In this document: piece after piece, positions 8,317 to 16,403 of the stretch
Numbering within the stretch: the stretch's first letter is position 1
How the letters are laid out: every line of letters begins with the position of its first letter
Assembly: GCA_026985615.1 (NCBI GenBank)
Contig: JALSQD010000008.1
Coordinates: 1 to 61,611 of the forward strand
Source of the DNA: Thermaceae bacterium
GTDB taxonomy: Bacteria > Deinococcota > Deinococci > Deinococcales > Marinithermaceae
Length of the DNA: 61,611 bases
Direction of reading: 5' to 3'
Translations under genes and position numbers: made by a program
The notes under the pieces: generated by a model
The model's database searches: none
What the model was told of the DNA's origin: nothing
The model's input: only the letters and a program-made list of their open reading frames with translations

Positions 8317-9086
8317 GCCGTATCACAGACTCGTTCTCCCAGGCCCGCACCGAGGGCCGGGCCGCGGTGGTGCCCTACCTGACCGCCGGTTACCCCGACC
8401 CCGAACGCTACCTGGACTACGCCACCCGCCTGGGGCAGCGAGCCGACCTGCTCGAGATCGGTCTGCCCTACTCGGATCCGCTGGGCGACGGCCCCACGAT
8501 CCAGCACGCGGGGGAGGTGGCCCTGCGCGCGGGCGTACGCACGCACCAGGTCTTCGAGCTCGCCCGCGAGCTGCGCGCACGGCTCGGAATCCCCCTGCTG
8601 CTCATGACCTACCTGAACCCGGTGCTCGCCTGGGGCCCGGAGCGCTTCTTCGCCGCCGCTGCTGAGGCGGGCCTCGATGGGATCATCCTGCCCGACCTCC
8701 CACCTGACGAAGACCCCAAGCTGGTGGCTGAGGCCCGTGCGGCGGGACTCGACACCGTCTTCCTGCTCGCGCCCACCTCCACCGACGAGCGCATCGCCAC
8801 GGTGGCCCGTCACACCAGCGGCTTCGTCTATACCGTCAGCGTGACTGGCGTTACCGGAGCCCGCAGCGAGCTGCCCGACCTGGGTCCGTTGCTGCGGCGA
8901 ATCCGCAAGGCGACGCCGCTGCCTGTGGCCATTGGATTCGGCATATCCGGGCGCGAGACCGCGCGCGCCGCAGCACGGGTGGCCGACGGCGTGGTGGTGG
9001 GCTCGGCGCTGATCCGCGCGATCGAGGAGGGGCGCGACCCGTTGACGCTGCTCGAGGAGGTGCGCGAGGGCGCACGCGTAGAATAG
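8313..9086 (+). CDS. trpA: Tryptophan synthase alpha chain
   Basis: TrpA cleaves indole-3-glycerol phosphate and channels indole to TrpB. The 257-residue TIM barrel shows LEIGLPYSDPLGDGPTIQ with the catalytic Glu, DGIILPDLPPDE with the catalytic Asp, and the phosphate-binding GFGIS segment. Its start overlaps the trpB stop, consistent with coupled translation. No other trp genes are in the window. Confidence 0.97.
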   Translation: MSRITDSFSQARTEGRAAVVPYLTAGYPDPERYLDYATRLGQRADLLEIGLPYSDPLGDGPTIQHAGEVALRAGVRTHQVFELARELRARLGIPLLLMTYLNPVLAWGPERFFAAAAEAGLDGIILPDLPPDEDPKLVAEARAAGLDTVFLLAPTSTDERIATVARHTSGFVYTVSVTGVTGARSELPDLGPLLRRIRKATPLPVAIGFGISGRETARAAARVADGVVVGSALIRAIEEGRDPLTLLEEVREGARVE

Positions 9087-9090
9087 CGAT

Positions 9091-9945
9091 ATGCAGCGCA
9101 TCGAGATCGGCCACTTCGAGGTCTACCTGCTCGAAGACGCACGCTTCCGGCTCGACGGCGGCGCTATGTTTGGCGTCGTCCCCCGCGTCGTTTGGGAGGA
9201 GAAGGCCCCACCAGACGAACAAAACCGCATCCCCCTGACCATCCGTCCGATGCTGGTGCGCGCCGGCGAGCGCTGGGTCTTGATCGAAAGCGGGATGGAT
9301 GACAAGCCGGGCGAGAAGCACCGCCGCATCTACGCCATCGAGGGCGCAGGGGCGTTGTTCGGGCAGCTCGCGGAGCTCGGGCTCGGGCCCGAAGACGTGG
9401 ACCTGGTGGTCAACACCCACTTGCACTTCGACCATGCCGGTTTGAACACTATTTCACGAGGCGGACAGGTGGTGCCGCTTTTCACTAAAGCGCGCTACAT
9501 CGCGCAAAAGCAGGAGCTATACGACGCCACCCACACCCACGAACGCAACCGCGCGAGCTACCTGCCCGAGAACGTGGAGCCGGTGCTCGAAGCGGGGCTG
9601 TTTGAGGAGGTGGAGGGAGAGGTCGAGCTTTTGCCCGGCCTGCGTCTGCTGCCGCTACCTGGCCATACGCTGGGACAGCAGGGGGTGGTCTTGGAGTCGG
9701 AGGGTGAGACGCTCGTCTACACCGCCGACCTGATGCCCACGCTGGCCCACGCGCCGCTGCCCTACATTATGGCCTACGACCTCTACCCGGTGACGACGCT
9801 GGAGGTGCGCAAGCGGTTCTACTCGGAGTGGCACGAGCGCGGGGCCCTGCTGGCGACGCCGCACGATCCGGTGCACCCGCTGGGGAGGCTCGTTCGTGGT
9901 GGGCGGGGCTGGAAGGCCGAGCCGGTGCCGCTCCCGGGGACCTAG
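9091..9945 (+). CDS. Metallo-beta-lactamase-fold hydrolase
   Basis: A 284-residue MBL-fold protein with the zinc signature HLHFDHAG (around residue 110), a later Zn-ligand His in LPGHTLGQQG, Asp in YTADLMP and a C-terminal His (TPHDP). It resembles the lactonase/glyoxalase-like branch of the superfamily, but the substrate cannot be told from sequence. It starts four bases after trpA without a ribosome binding site. A TAGAAT box at 9079-9084, overlapping the trpA stop, ends six bases before the ATG, suggesting an internal leaderless promoter. A role in Trp metabolism is not implied. Confidence 0.85.
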   Translation: MQRIEIGHFEVYLLEDARFRLDGGAMFGVVPRVVWEEKAPPDEQNRIPLTIRPMLVRAGERWVLIESGMDDKPGEKHRRIYAIEGAGALFGQLAELGLGPEDVDLVVNTHLHFDHAGLNTISRGGQVVPLFTKARYIAQKQELYDATHTHERNRASYLPENVEPVLEAGLFEEVEGEVELLPGLRLLPLPGHTLGQQGVVLESEGETLVYTADLMPTLAHAPLPYIMAYDLYPVTTLEVRKRFYSEWHERGALLATPHDPVHPLGRLVRGGRGWKAEPVPLPGT

Positions 9946-10121
9946 CCAGAGCGGAGCAGCCACCAGGCCGCGAGGGCGTAAAAGGCCACGGCCACGCCCC
10001 AGCTCAGGCGGGCGTAGCGTCGGTCGCCGCCTTCGGGCTGGAGGGAGAAGACGTAGATGAGGCCGCCCAGCATGGTGAATAGGAAGCCGATGGCCATCCA
10101 AAAGTAAGCGAGCCCGCTCAC
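9942..10121 (-). CDS. Small membrane protein, 59 residues, unknown function
   Basis: A GTG at 10121 overlaps the TGA of the upstream enolase-superfamily gene (GTGA), giving a 59-residue product with two hydrophobic helices (about residues 3-26 and 39-56) joined by a charged loop containing EGGDRRYAR. The four-base coupling, dense aromatic membrane segments and the fact that it exactly fills the space up to the convergent hydrolase gene support a real gene. The two convergent stop codons overlap. I recognise no family. As the last gene of the TRAP operon it may be an accessory membrane protein, which is inference. Confidence 0.7.
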   Translation of the reverse strand: MSGLAYFWMAIGFLFTMLGGLIYVFSLQPEGGDRRYARLSWGVAVAFYALAAWWLLRSG

Positions 10122-11230
10122 GCGCCGCCCTCCATGACGAAGCCGCCCGTTCTAATCGTGCGCAAAAACTCGTAGTCGAGGTGCACCCCAAGTCCGGGCC
10201 CTTCGGGTACGGGCATCCAGCCGTTTTCGGCCTCGAGCGACTCGTGAATCACGTCCCGCTCCCAGTAGCGGCTGGCTGAGCTGGTGTCGCCGGGGAGGGT
10301 GAACCCCGGCAAGGTGGCGCCGTGGATGTTGTGGGCGCGGCCCACGCCGGTTTCGAGCATGCCGCCCATCCACACGGGTGCGCCAAAGGCGCGCGCGACG
10401 CCGTGCACCTCGCGGGCCTCGGCGTGACCGCCCACGCGGGCGATCTTGACGTTGATGACGCCCGCCGCGCCTAGCTCGAGCGCCTGCCGGGCGGCGCGCG
10501 CCGAGGTGATGGACTCGTCCAGACAGATTGGGGTCGCCAGCCGCCGCTGTAGCTTGGCGTGGTCGGTCAGGTCGTCGTAGGCCAGCGGCTGCTCAATGTA
10601 ATCAAGTCCGAAGGCGTCGAGCTCGGCCAGTCTGCGGGCGTCGGCCAGTCGGTAGGCTGAGTTGGCGTCCACGGTCAGGCGTGCGTCAGGGAAGCGCTCG
10701 CGCACCGCTGCCACCACCTGCACGTCCCAGCCCGGCTTGATCTTGAGCTTGATGCGCTGGTACCCCGCCTCCAGGTGGCGGGCAACTGCCTCTACCGTGG
10801 CGTTGAGGTCCGCCTGCACGCCCAGGGAAACCCCCACGGGCACGCGTTCGCACATACCCCCCAGCCACTTCCAAAGCGGCAGGCCGAGCGCGCGCGTCCA
10901 CAGGTCGTGGAACGCCATCTCCACCATCGCCTTGGCCATTGGGTTGCCCCGGTAACGGCCGAGGTGTTCGGCCAGGGCCTGGGGCGCGGCCCAGTCGCGG
11001 CCCACCACCTCAGGCAGGAAGACGTGCTCGAGCAGGTCGAGTGCGCCTGTGATCGTTTCCTCACGGTAGCCGGGGCGCGGCGTCATCACGCCTTCGCCGT
11101 AACCCTCGACTCCCTCGCCTTGCAAGACGAGCAGCGGCACGACCCGCGACGTCTGCACCCCGAACGATGTCTCGAAGCGAAACTTGAGCGGCAGCTCGAC
11201 GACCCAGACCTCGGCGCGTTCGATCTTCAT
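10118..11230 (-). CDS. menC: Enolase-superfamily o-succinylbenzoate synthase / N-acylamino acid racemase
   Basis: The 370-residue protein belongs to the MenC type 2 / NAAAR group. The KxK catalytic pair is in RIKLKIKPGW, metal ligands lie in TVDANSAY, DYIEQPL and CLDESI, and the second catalytic Lys is in NVKIARVGG. Such enzymes make o-succinylbenzoate for menaquinone or racemise N-acyl (often N-succinyl) amino acids. Here it follows a TRAP transporter and no other men gene is present, so racemase activity on an imported acyl-amino acid is an alternative to MenC. TAGGAT (11242-11237) ends six bases before the ATG and could give a separate leaderless transcript. Confidence 0.85.
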   Translation of the reverse strand: MKIERAEVWVVELPLKFRFETSFGVQTSRVVPLLVLQGEGVEGYGEGVMTPRPGYREETITGALDLLEHVFLPEVVGRDWAAPQALAEHLGRYRGNPMAKAMVEMAFHDLWTRALGLPLWKWLGGMCERVPVGVSLGVQADLNATVEAVARHLEAGYQRIKLKIKPGWDVQVVAAVRERFPDARLTVDANSAYRLADARRLAELDAFGLDYIEQPLAYDDLTDHAKLQRRLATPICLDESITSARAARQALELGAAGVINVKIARVGGHAEAREVHGVARAFGAPVWMGGMLETGVGRAHNIHGATLPGFTLPGDTSSASRYWERDVIHESLEAENGWMPVPEGPGLGVHLDYEFLRTIRTGGFVMEGGA

Positions 11231-11249
11231 AGCCCCATCCTAGCCGGTC

Positions 11250-12551
11250 TCAGCCGCCGCGCATCAGCCGCGGCAGGTAGAGAACGATCTCGGGCCAGAG
11301 GGTAATGACCGCGGCCAGCCCCATGAGAATGGCGAAGAACGGCAGCGCGGCTCGCGCCACGCGCAGGATGGGCGCGCCCGCGACCCCCTGGATAACGAAG
11401 AGGTTGAACCCTACCGGGGGCGTGATCTGGGCGGCCTCGACCATGAGAACCAAAAAGATGCCGAACCACAGCGGGCTGAACCCCGCCTGGGTGACGAGCG
11501 GCAGGGTGATGGGCAGGGTAATCACAATCATGCTAATGCCGTCGAGGAAAAAACCCAGCACGATGTAGAAGAGCGCGATCACAAGTACCAGCATGTACTT
11601 CGAAAGCCCCAGCGAGGCAATCCACTGGGCCAGCGCAGTGGGAATACCCATGAAGCCCATCGCGGTCGAGAGCAGCGACGCCCCGGCGATGATGAGGCCG
11701 ATCATGCTGGTGGTGCGCACGCTGCCAAGCACCGCCTGCAGGAAGCTTTCCCAGGTGAGTGAGCGGTAGGCCAGCGCTAGGATCAGCGAGCCCAGCACAC
11801 CGATCGCGGCCGACTCCGTGGGGGTGGCGAAGCCCACGTAGATGCTGCCAAGCACGAAGAGGATCAGCAACGTCACTGGCAGCAGGTCCACGAGCCCCCT
11901 GAGCCGGTCTGCCCAGGTGTAATGGTCACCAGCAGGAGCCTTCTCGGGCCAGCGCAGCCCAGCGTAGATCAGGTAGAGCATGAAACCGCCAGCCAGCATC
12001 AGCCCAGGAATCACGCCGGCGATGAAGAGTTGGCCGATCGAGACCTCCGCGAGGACGCCGTAGATGATCATCACCAGCGAGGGCGGAATCAGAAACCCCA
12101 GCGTGCCCGCGCCCGCCAGCGAGCCTAGGATGAGGTCGTCGTCGTAGCCGCGCTTGCGCAGCTCGGGAATGTTGATCTTGCCGATGGTGGCGGCGGTGGC
12201 CGCCGAAGACCCCGAGACCGCGGCGAAGATCGTACTGGCCACGACATTGGTATGTAGGAGGCGGCCGGGCAGGCCCGCCAGCCAGGGCGCGAGGCCGTCG
12301 AACATGCGCTCCGAGATGCGCGTGCGCAGCAGTAGCTCGCCCATGAAGATGAAGAGCGGTAGGGCCACCAGCGCCCACGAGTCGGTGGCGTTCCATGCGA
12401 TGTTGCCGAGAAGCCTGAGCGGCGGCGTAGAGGTAAAAAGCGAAATGGAGACCAGCGCCACCGAGAAGAGCGAGACGAAAACCCAGAGGCTGACGCCCAG
12501 CAGAAGGAAGAGAACGGCCAGCAAAACGACGACGGCAAGAAGCGGATCCAC
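11250..12551 (-). CDS. dctM: TRAP transporter large permease (DctM)
   Basis: This 433-residue membrane protein of the DctM family has about a dozen hydrophobic helices and family motifs such as SGSSAATAATIG, GAGTLGFLIPPS and MVEAAQITPPVGFNL. With DctQ and DctP it imports organic acids driven by an ion gradient. GTG at 12551 lies directly after the dctQ stop, with GAGGAGG inside the end of dctQ. It is the third gene of dctP-dctQ-dctM. Confidence 0.95.
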   Translation of the reverse strand: MDPLLAVVVLLAVLFLLLGVSLWVFVSLFSVALVSISLFTSTPPLRLLGNIAWNATDSWALVALPLFIFMGELLLRTRISERMFDGLAPWLAGLPGRLLHTNVVASTIFAAVSGSSAATAATIGKINIPELRKRGYDDDLILGSLAGAGTLGFLIPPSLVMIIYGVLAEVSIGQLFIAGVIPGLMLAGGFMLYLIYAGLRWPEKAPAGDHYTWADRLRGLVDLLPVTLLILFVLGSIYVGFATPTESAAIGVLGSLILALAYRSLTWESFLQAVLGSVRTTSMIGLIIAGASLLSTAMGFMGIPTALAQWIASLGLSKYMLVLVIALFYIVLGFFLDGISMIVITLPITLPLVTQAGFSPLWFGIFLVLMVEAAQITPPVGFNLFVIQGVAGAPILRVARAALPFFAILMGLAAVITLWPEIVLYLPRLMRGG

Positions 12552-13040
12552 TTAGTCCTCCTCACCCAGCCAGCGCTTTAGGGTGAAGGCGACGAAGCTC
12601 AAAAAGAGCACCGCCGCGCCCAGCAAGGCTGCACCGTAGGGGTAGACGAGCGGCGTGCGGGAAGGCAGGAAGCTGCGGGTACCGTAGCGCCAGGCGTCGA
12701 GGGTCTGGTTCCACAACGCCCAGACAAGCAGCGCCGAAAAGGCGGTGCCCAGCACGCCGGAGATAAGGTCGAGCGCGCGCTGGCCCCGGGGGCTGAGGCG
12801 CTCCCGCACGAGGCCCACGCGAATGTGCTCGCCGTAATGCAGGGCGTAGCCGGCCGCCAGGTAGACCATCGCCGCCATGAAGTAGCCGGAGTACTCCTCG
12901 GCGATGTAGGTGCTCCGGCCCGCGAACTGGCGCAACGCGATCTCGAAGAGGATGAGCGAGGTGGTGGCCAGCAGCAGAAGCCCGGCCACCCATCCAGCGA
13001 GGGTGGCCAGGCGCTCTGCGGCCCGAATTAAGGACCGCAC
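12552..13040 (-). CDS. dctQ: TRAP transporter small permease (DctQ)
   Basis: A 162-residue protein with four hydrophobic helices and the DctQ-family sequence FAGRSTYIAEEYSGYFM in the centre. It is the small membrane subunit that pairs with DctM. AAGGAG lies just before the GTG at 13040, ten bases after the dctP stop. The order P-Q-M is usual for TRAP operons. Confidence 0.93.
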   Translation of the reverse strand: MRSLIRAAERLATLAGWVAGLLLLATTSLILFEIALRQFAGRSTYIAEEYSGYFMAAMVYLAAGYALHYGEHIRVGLVRERLSPRGQRALDLISGVLGTAFSALLVWALWNQTLDAWRYGTRSFLPSRTPLVYPYGAALLGAAVLFLSFVAFTLKRWLGEED

Positions 13041-13050
13041 GATGGGCTCC

Positions 13051-14025
13051 TTACTGGCCCCGGAAGGCGTCGAGGATTTTCTGCGCGCGGGGGCCGGCTT
13101 CCTTCATCCACTGCTGCAGGATGTTCTGGGCCGCCTTGTCCATGGTCGCCTGGAGCTCAGGCGCGATGTTGGTGACCACGGTCATGCCGTGATTCTTGAG
13201 CGCGATCTCGGAGACCAGGTCGGCCTTCTGCGAGGCCTTCCACTGGTAGGCCTCCACCTCGGCCGCGGCGTCGAGGATCGCCTGTTGCTGGTCGGCCGGA
13301 AGGCGCTCGAAGGCCTGCTTGTTGACGATCACCATGTTGAGCGGGAAGGCGTAGTTGATGCGGTGGAAGTAGTTCGTCACCTCCCAGAGCTTGGCGTCCA
13401 CGCCGGTCTGGGTGGAGGTGAGCACGCCATTGACGAGCCCGGTGGAGAGGGCGGTGTAGAGCTCGCTAAAGGGGATGGCGATGCCTTGTCCGCCGAGCTG
13501 GGTTACGAACTCGGCCGAGTTGGCGTCGTAGGTGCGGATCTTGAGGCCCTTGAAGTCGGCGGTACTGGTGAGCATCTTCTTGGTGTAGATGCCACTGGGC
13601 GGCCAGGGGACCGCGTAGAGGAGCTTGGCGTTGTGCTTGGCCAGGGCTTCTTCGTAGTAAGGCTTGGCGATCTGATAGAGCTTCCAGGCCTCGTCGTAGT
13701 TCTTGACTAGAAGCGGCACCGAGGTTAGACCGAAGATCGGGTCGTCGCCGCGGGCGTTGCCCATAAGAAGCTCGGCAATGGGGAGCGTGCCGCTGCGAAC
13801 GGCGCCCAGGACTTCCTGCCCCTTGAAGCCGAGCGCGCCGCCTGGGTGCACAACGATCTCGAGGTCGCCGCCGGTCTTCTTGGCGACCATGTCGGAGAAC
13901 ATGACGACGCCCTTGGTGTGGAAGTTGCCCGAAGGCCAGGCGATGTGCATGTCCCACTTGGTCTTGGCGAAGCCGAAGCTGGCGATCAAGACCATGGCCA
14001 TAAATGCGGTTACATACCTTTTCAT
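13051..14025 (-). CDS. dctP: TRAP transporter solute-binding protein (DctP)
   Basis: This 324-residue extracytoplasmic binding protein starts with a Sec signal peptide (MKRYVTAFMAMVLIASFGFA). The DctP signature GLKIRTYDANSAEFV carries the Arg that usually salt-bridges the substrate carboxylate, followed by LGGQGIAIPFSELYTALSTG. The ATG at 14025 follows AGGAGGTGA by five bases and is preferred over a TTG at 14046. The ligand is not predictable. Divergent 5-oxoprolinase genes and the downstream racemase-like gene suggest a pyroglutamate or acyl-amino-acid type carboxylate. Confidence 0.93.
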   Translation of the reverse strand: MKRYVTAFMAMVLIASFGFAKTKWDMHIAWPSGNFHTKGVVMFSDMVAKKTGGDLEIVVHPGGALGFKGQEVLGAVRSGTLPIAELLMGNARGDDPIFGLTSVPLLVKNYDEAWKLYQIAKPYYEEALAKHNAKLLYAVPWPPSGIYTKKMLTSTADFKGLKIRTYDANSAEFVTQLGGQGIAIPFSELYTALSTGLVNGVLTSTQTGVDAKLWEVTNYFHRINYAFPLNMVIVNKQAFERLPADQQQAILDAAAEVEAYQWKASQKADLVSEIALKNHGMTVVTNIAPELQATMDKAAQNILQQWMKEAGPRAQKILDAFRGQ

Positions 14026-14045
14026 ATAGCTCACCTCCTGCTTCA

Positions 14046-14073
14046 ATTATAGGCTGAGGCTCAACGGGTCGAT
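14046..14073 (-). promoter_or_regulatory. Promoter of the TRAP operon
   Basis: A consensus TATAAT reads on the minus strand at 14051-14046, with a weak -35 ATCGAC at 14073-14068 (16-base spacer). The transcript would begin close to the Shine-Dalgarno sequence of dctP, leaving a very short 5' UTR. The divergent pxpA start is 60 bases to the right. Confidence 0.55.
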
Positions 14074-14133
14074 TGGCCCCATTCCGGTGTGGGCTCAGGG
14101 GGCGTGCAAGAATATGTAACGAGGAGGTACCCC

Positions 14134-14889
14134 ATGCCGTTCATCGACATCAACGCCGACGCCGGGGAATCGTTTGGCCCCTGGAAGATGGGGCGTGACG
14201 AGGAGCTATTTCCCGTGCTGAGCTCGGTCAACCTCGCCAGCGGCTTCCACGCCGGCGATCCGCTGACGATGCAGCGCAGCATCGCCCTCGCAGCCGAGCA
14301 CGGGGTGGCCGTGGGCGCGCACCCGGGCTTTCCCGATCGGGTGGGGTTCGGCCGGCGCGACCTCGCGGTGACGCCGGAGCAAGCCTACGCCGACGTGCTC
14401 TACCAGATCGGCGCGTTGCACGGCTTCCTGCGGGTCGCCGGGCTGGCGCTGCACCACGTCAAGCCCCACGGAGCGCTCTACCTGCAGATGCTGCGCAACG
14501 AGGCGACCGCGCGCGCCGTGGCCCGCGCGGTGCGCGATTACGACCCGGGGCTGCCGCTTGTGTTGCTTGCGGGCACGACCATGGAGGAGGCCGCCCGTGC
14601 TGAAGGCGTGCGCTACGTGCGCGAGGCTTTTCCCGATCGGGCCTACCTCTCGGACGGCCGGCTGGCCCCGCGCAGCATGGAGGGCGCGCTCATGCGCGAT
14701 CCCGAACGCGCCGCCGAACGGGCGGTGCGGATGGTGCTGGAGGGCAAGGTCGAGGCCCTGGACGGCGGCGAGGTGGAGGTGCGGGCGGAGACCCTCTGCG
14801 TTCACGGCGACAACCCCGAGGCCGTCGAGATCGCACGTGCGGTGCGGGCCGCGCTCGAGGCCGAAGGCGTCGAGGTGCGCCCCTTCTGA
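14134..14889 (+). CDS. pxpA: 5-oxoprolinase subunit A (LamB/YcsF family)
   Basis: PxpA, together with PxpB and PxpC, hydrolyses 5-oxo-L-proline (pyroglutamate) to glutamate with ATP. The family N terminus IDINADAGESFGPW and HHVKPHGALY are plain. The ATG at 14134 is chosen over the longer frame from 14089 because GAGGAGGT at 14121-14128 precedes it. The protein has 251 residues, the normal length. Its stop overlaps the next start by one base. It is transcribed away from the TRAP operon. Confidence 0.94.
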   Translation: MPFIDINADAGESFGPWKMGRDEELFPVLSSVNLASGFHAGDPLTMQRSIALAAEHGVAVGAHPGFPDRVGFGRRDLAVTPEQAYADVLYQIGALHGFLRVAGLALHHVKPHGALYLQMLRNEATARAVARAVRDYDPGLPLVLLAGTTMEEAARAEGVRYVREAFPDRAYLSDGRLAPRSMEGALMRDPERAAERAVRMVLEGKVEALDGGEVEVRAETLCVHGDNPEAVEIARAVRAALEAEGVEVRPF

Positions 14890-16403
14890 TGGTGCGGGGT
14901 GCCTACCTGGTCTTCGGCAAGGGGCCAAGCCCGGAGGTGGCGCGCCGGGTTGCGAAGACTGCCCGCAAGATCGAGGCCGCGCCGCCGCCCTGGCTGCTCG
15001 ACTGGATCCCCGCTTACGACAGTATCTTCGTCGAGTTCGACGCGGGCGCGGTGGGTTGCGCCGAGCTCGAGGCCTGGGCGGCGGGGCTGGTAGGCGGGAA
15101 GGAAGGGGAGGAGGAGGCGGCGCGCTTTGTCGAGGTACCAGTGCGCTACGATGGCCTCGACCTCGCTGAGGTGGCCGCGCGCGCAGGGCTCGAGCCTGGG
15201 GAGGTCGCACGGCTGCATGCGGGCACCGAATACCTCGTCTACGCCGTAGGGTTTACTCCCGGCTTCCCCTTCATGGCCGAGCTACCTCAGCCGCTGCGCC
15301 TGCCGCGACGGCCCGTGCCGCGCCCGCGGGTACCCGCCCACTCGGTGGGGCTCGCGGGGGTGCAGACCGGTATCTACCCACAGCAAAGTCCTGGGGGCTG
15401 GAACCTGATCGGGCGCACGCTGGTGAGGGTCTACGACCCTCACCGCGACCCGATATTTTTGCTTCAGCCGGGCGATCGGGTGCGCTTCGTCCCCGCAGAG
15501 GGCGAGCCGCCTCCACCGCCCGAGCCGGTGGGGCTCCTGGGGCGCGAGGGCCGGCCGCTCTTACGGGTGCTCGAGCCCGGTCTGCTCACCCTGCCCCTCG
15601 ACCGCGGTCGGTACCGCGCCGGCCGCTACGGGCTGGCGCGTAGCGGCCCCCTGGACGCGCGCGCCTTCGCCGCGGCCGCGAGGATGGTGGGCGGTGCGGG
15701 GACGGCGCTCGAGCTCAACCTGGCCGGGCCGTTGCTTGAGGCGCTCGAGGGGGTGACCGTGGCCCTCGCCGGTACCGGCCCGGGCTACGACGGGCGCTGG
15801 GCCCGCACGGTGACGCTGCGAAAAGGGGAGACGCTGGACCTGCGCCGCCCCGGTCCGGGAGCGCGCAGTTACCTGGCCCTGCCGGGCGGGCTCGCCCTCG
15901 CGCGCTTCATGGACAGCGCCAGCCCCGACCTCAAGGGACGCATCGGCCGGCCGCTCGCCGCCGGTGACGTGCTGCTGCAGGCAGCACCCGAACGGACGCG
16001 AGGGCTCGAGCGGGTGTGGCACGCCGCGCCGCTCGAGCCCCAGGAGGGCCCGGTGCGGCTGCGCATCCTGCCGGGCCCGCAAGCCAGCCCGGAGGCGCTG
16101 GCCGCCCTCGCTGCAGGAGTCTTTCGTGTGGGTAGCGCCGACCGCATGGGGCTTCGGCTCGAGGGGGCGCCTGTACCCGGCGGCGAGGTGACGAGCGAGG
16201 GCGTTCCCCTGGGTGCGGTGCAGGTGCCGCCGGGGGGCGCGCCAATGCTGCTGCTTGCCGACCGCGGTACGATTGGCGGCTACGCTAAGCCCGCTGTGCT
16301 GCACCCGGCCGACCTACCCCGGGCAGGCCAGCTCAAGGAAGGCGACCGGATCCGCTTCGCCGTAGCCGAAGGCGCATCAGGCTACTGCGAGATCGTGGTC
16401 TAG
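14889..16403 (+). CDS. pxpBC: Fused 5-oxoprolinase subunits B and C (KipI-KipA fusion)
   Basis: The 504-residue protein fuses PxpB (about residues 1-215, with AYDSIFVEFD and GFTPGFPFMAELP) to PxpC (about 225-504, beginning RVLEPGLLTLPLDRGR and containing ARSGPLDARAFAAAARMVGG). Together with PxpA it forms the ATP-dependent oxoprolinase. In many bacteria these are separate genes (kipI/kipA). The fusion fixes their stoichiometry. It overlaps pxpA by one base, and its 3' end overlaps the convergent endonuclease IV gene by four bases, with no terminator between. Confidence 0.93.
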   Translation: MVRGAYLVFGKGPSPEVARRVAKTARKIEAAPPPWLLDWIPAYDSIFVEFDAGAVGCAELEAWAAGLVGGKEGEEEAARFVEVPVRYDGLDLAEVAARAGLEPGEVARLHAGTEYLVYAVGFTPGFPFMAELPQPLRLPRRPVPRPRVPAHSVGLAGVQTGIYPQQSPGGWNLIGRTLVRVYDPHRDPIFLLQPGDRVRFVPAEGEPPPPPEPVGLLGREGRPLLRVLEPGLLTLPLDRGRYRAGRYGLARSGPLDARAFAAAARMVGGAGTALELNLAGPLLEALEGVTVALAGTGPGYDGRWARTVTLRKGETLDLRRPGPGARSYLALPGGLALARFMDSASPDLKGRIGRPLAAGDVLLQAAPERTRGLERVWHAAPLEPQEGPVRLRILPGPQASPEALAALAAGVFRVGSADRMGLRLEGAPVPGGEVTSEGVPLGAVQVPPGGAPMLLLADRGTIGGYAKPAVLHPADLPRAGQLKEGDRIRFAVAEGASGYCEIVV

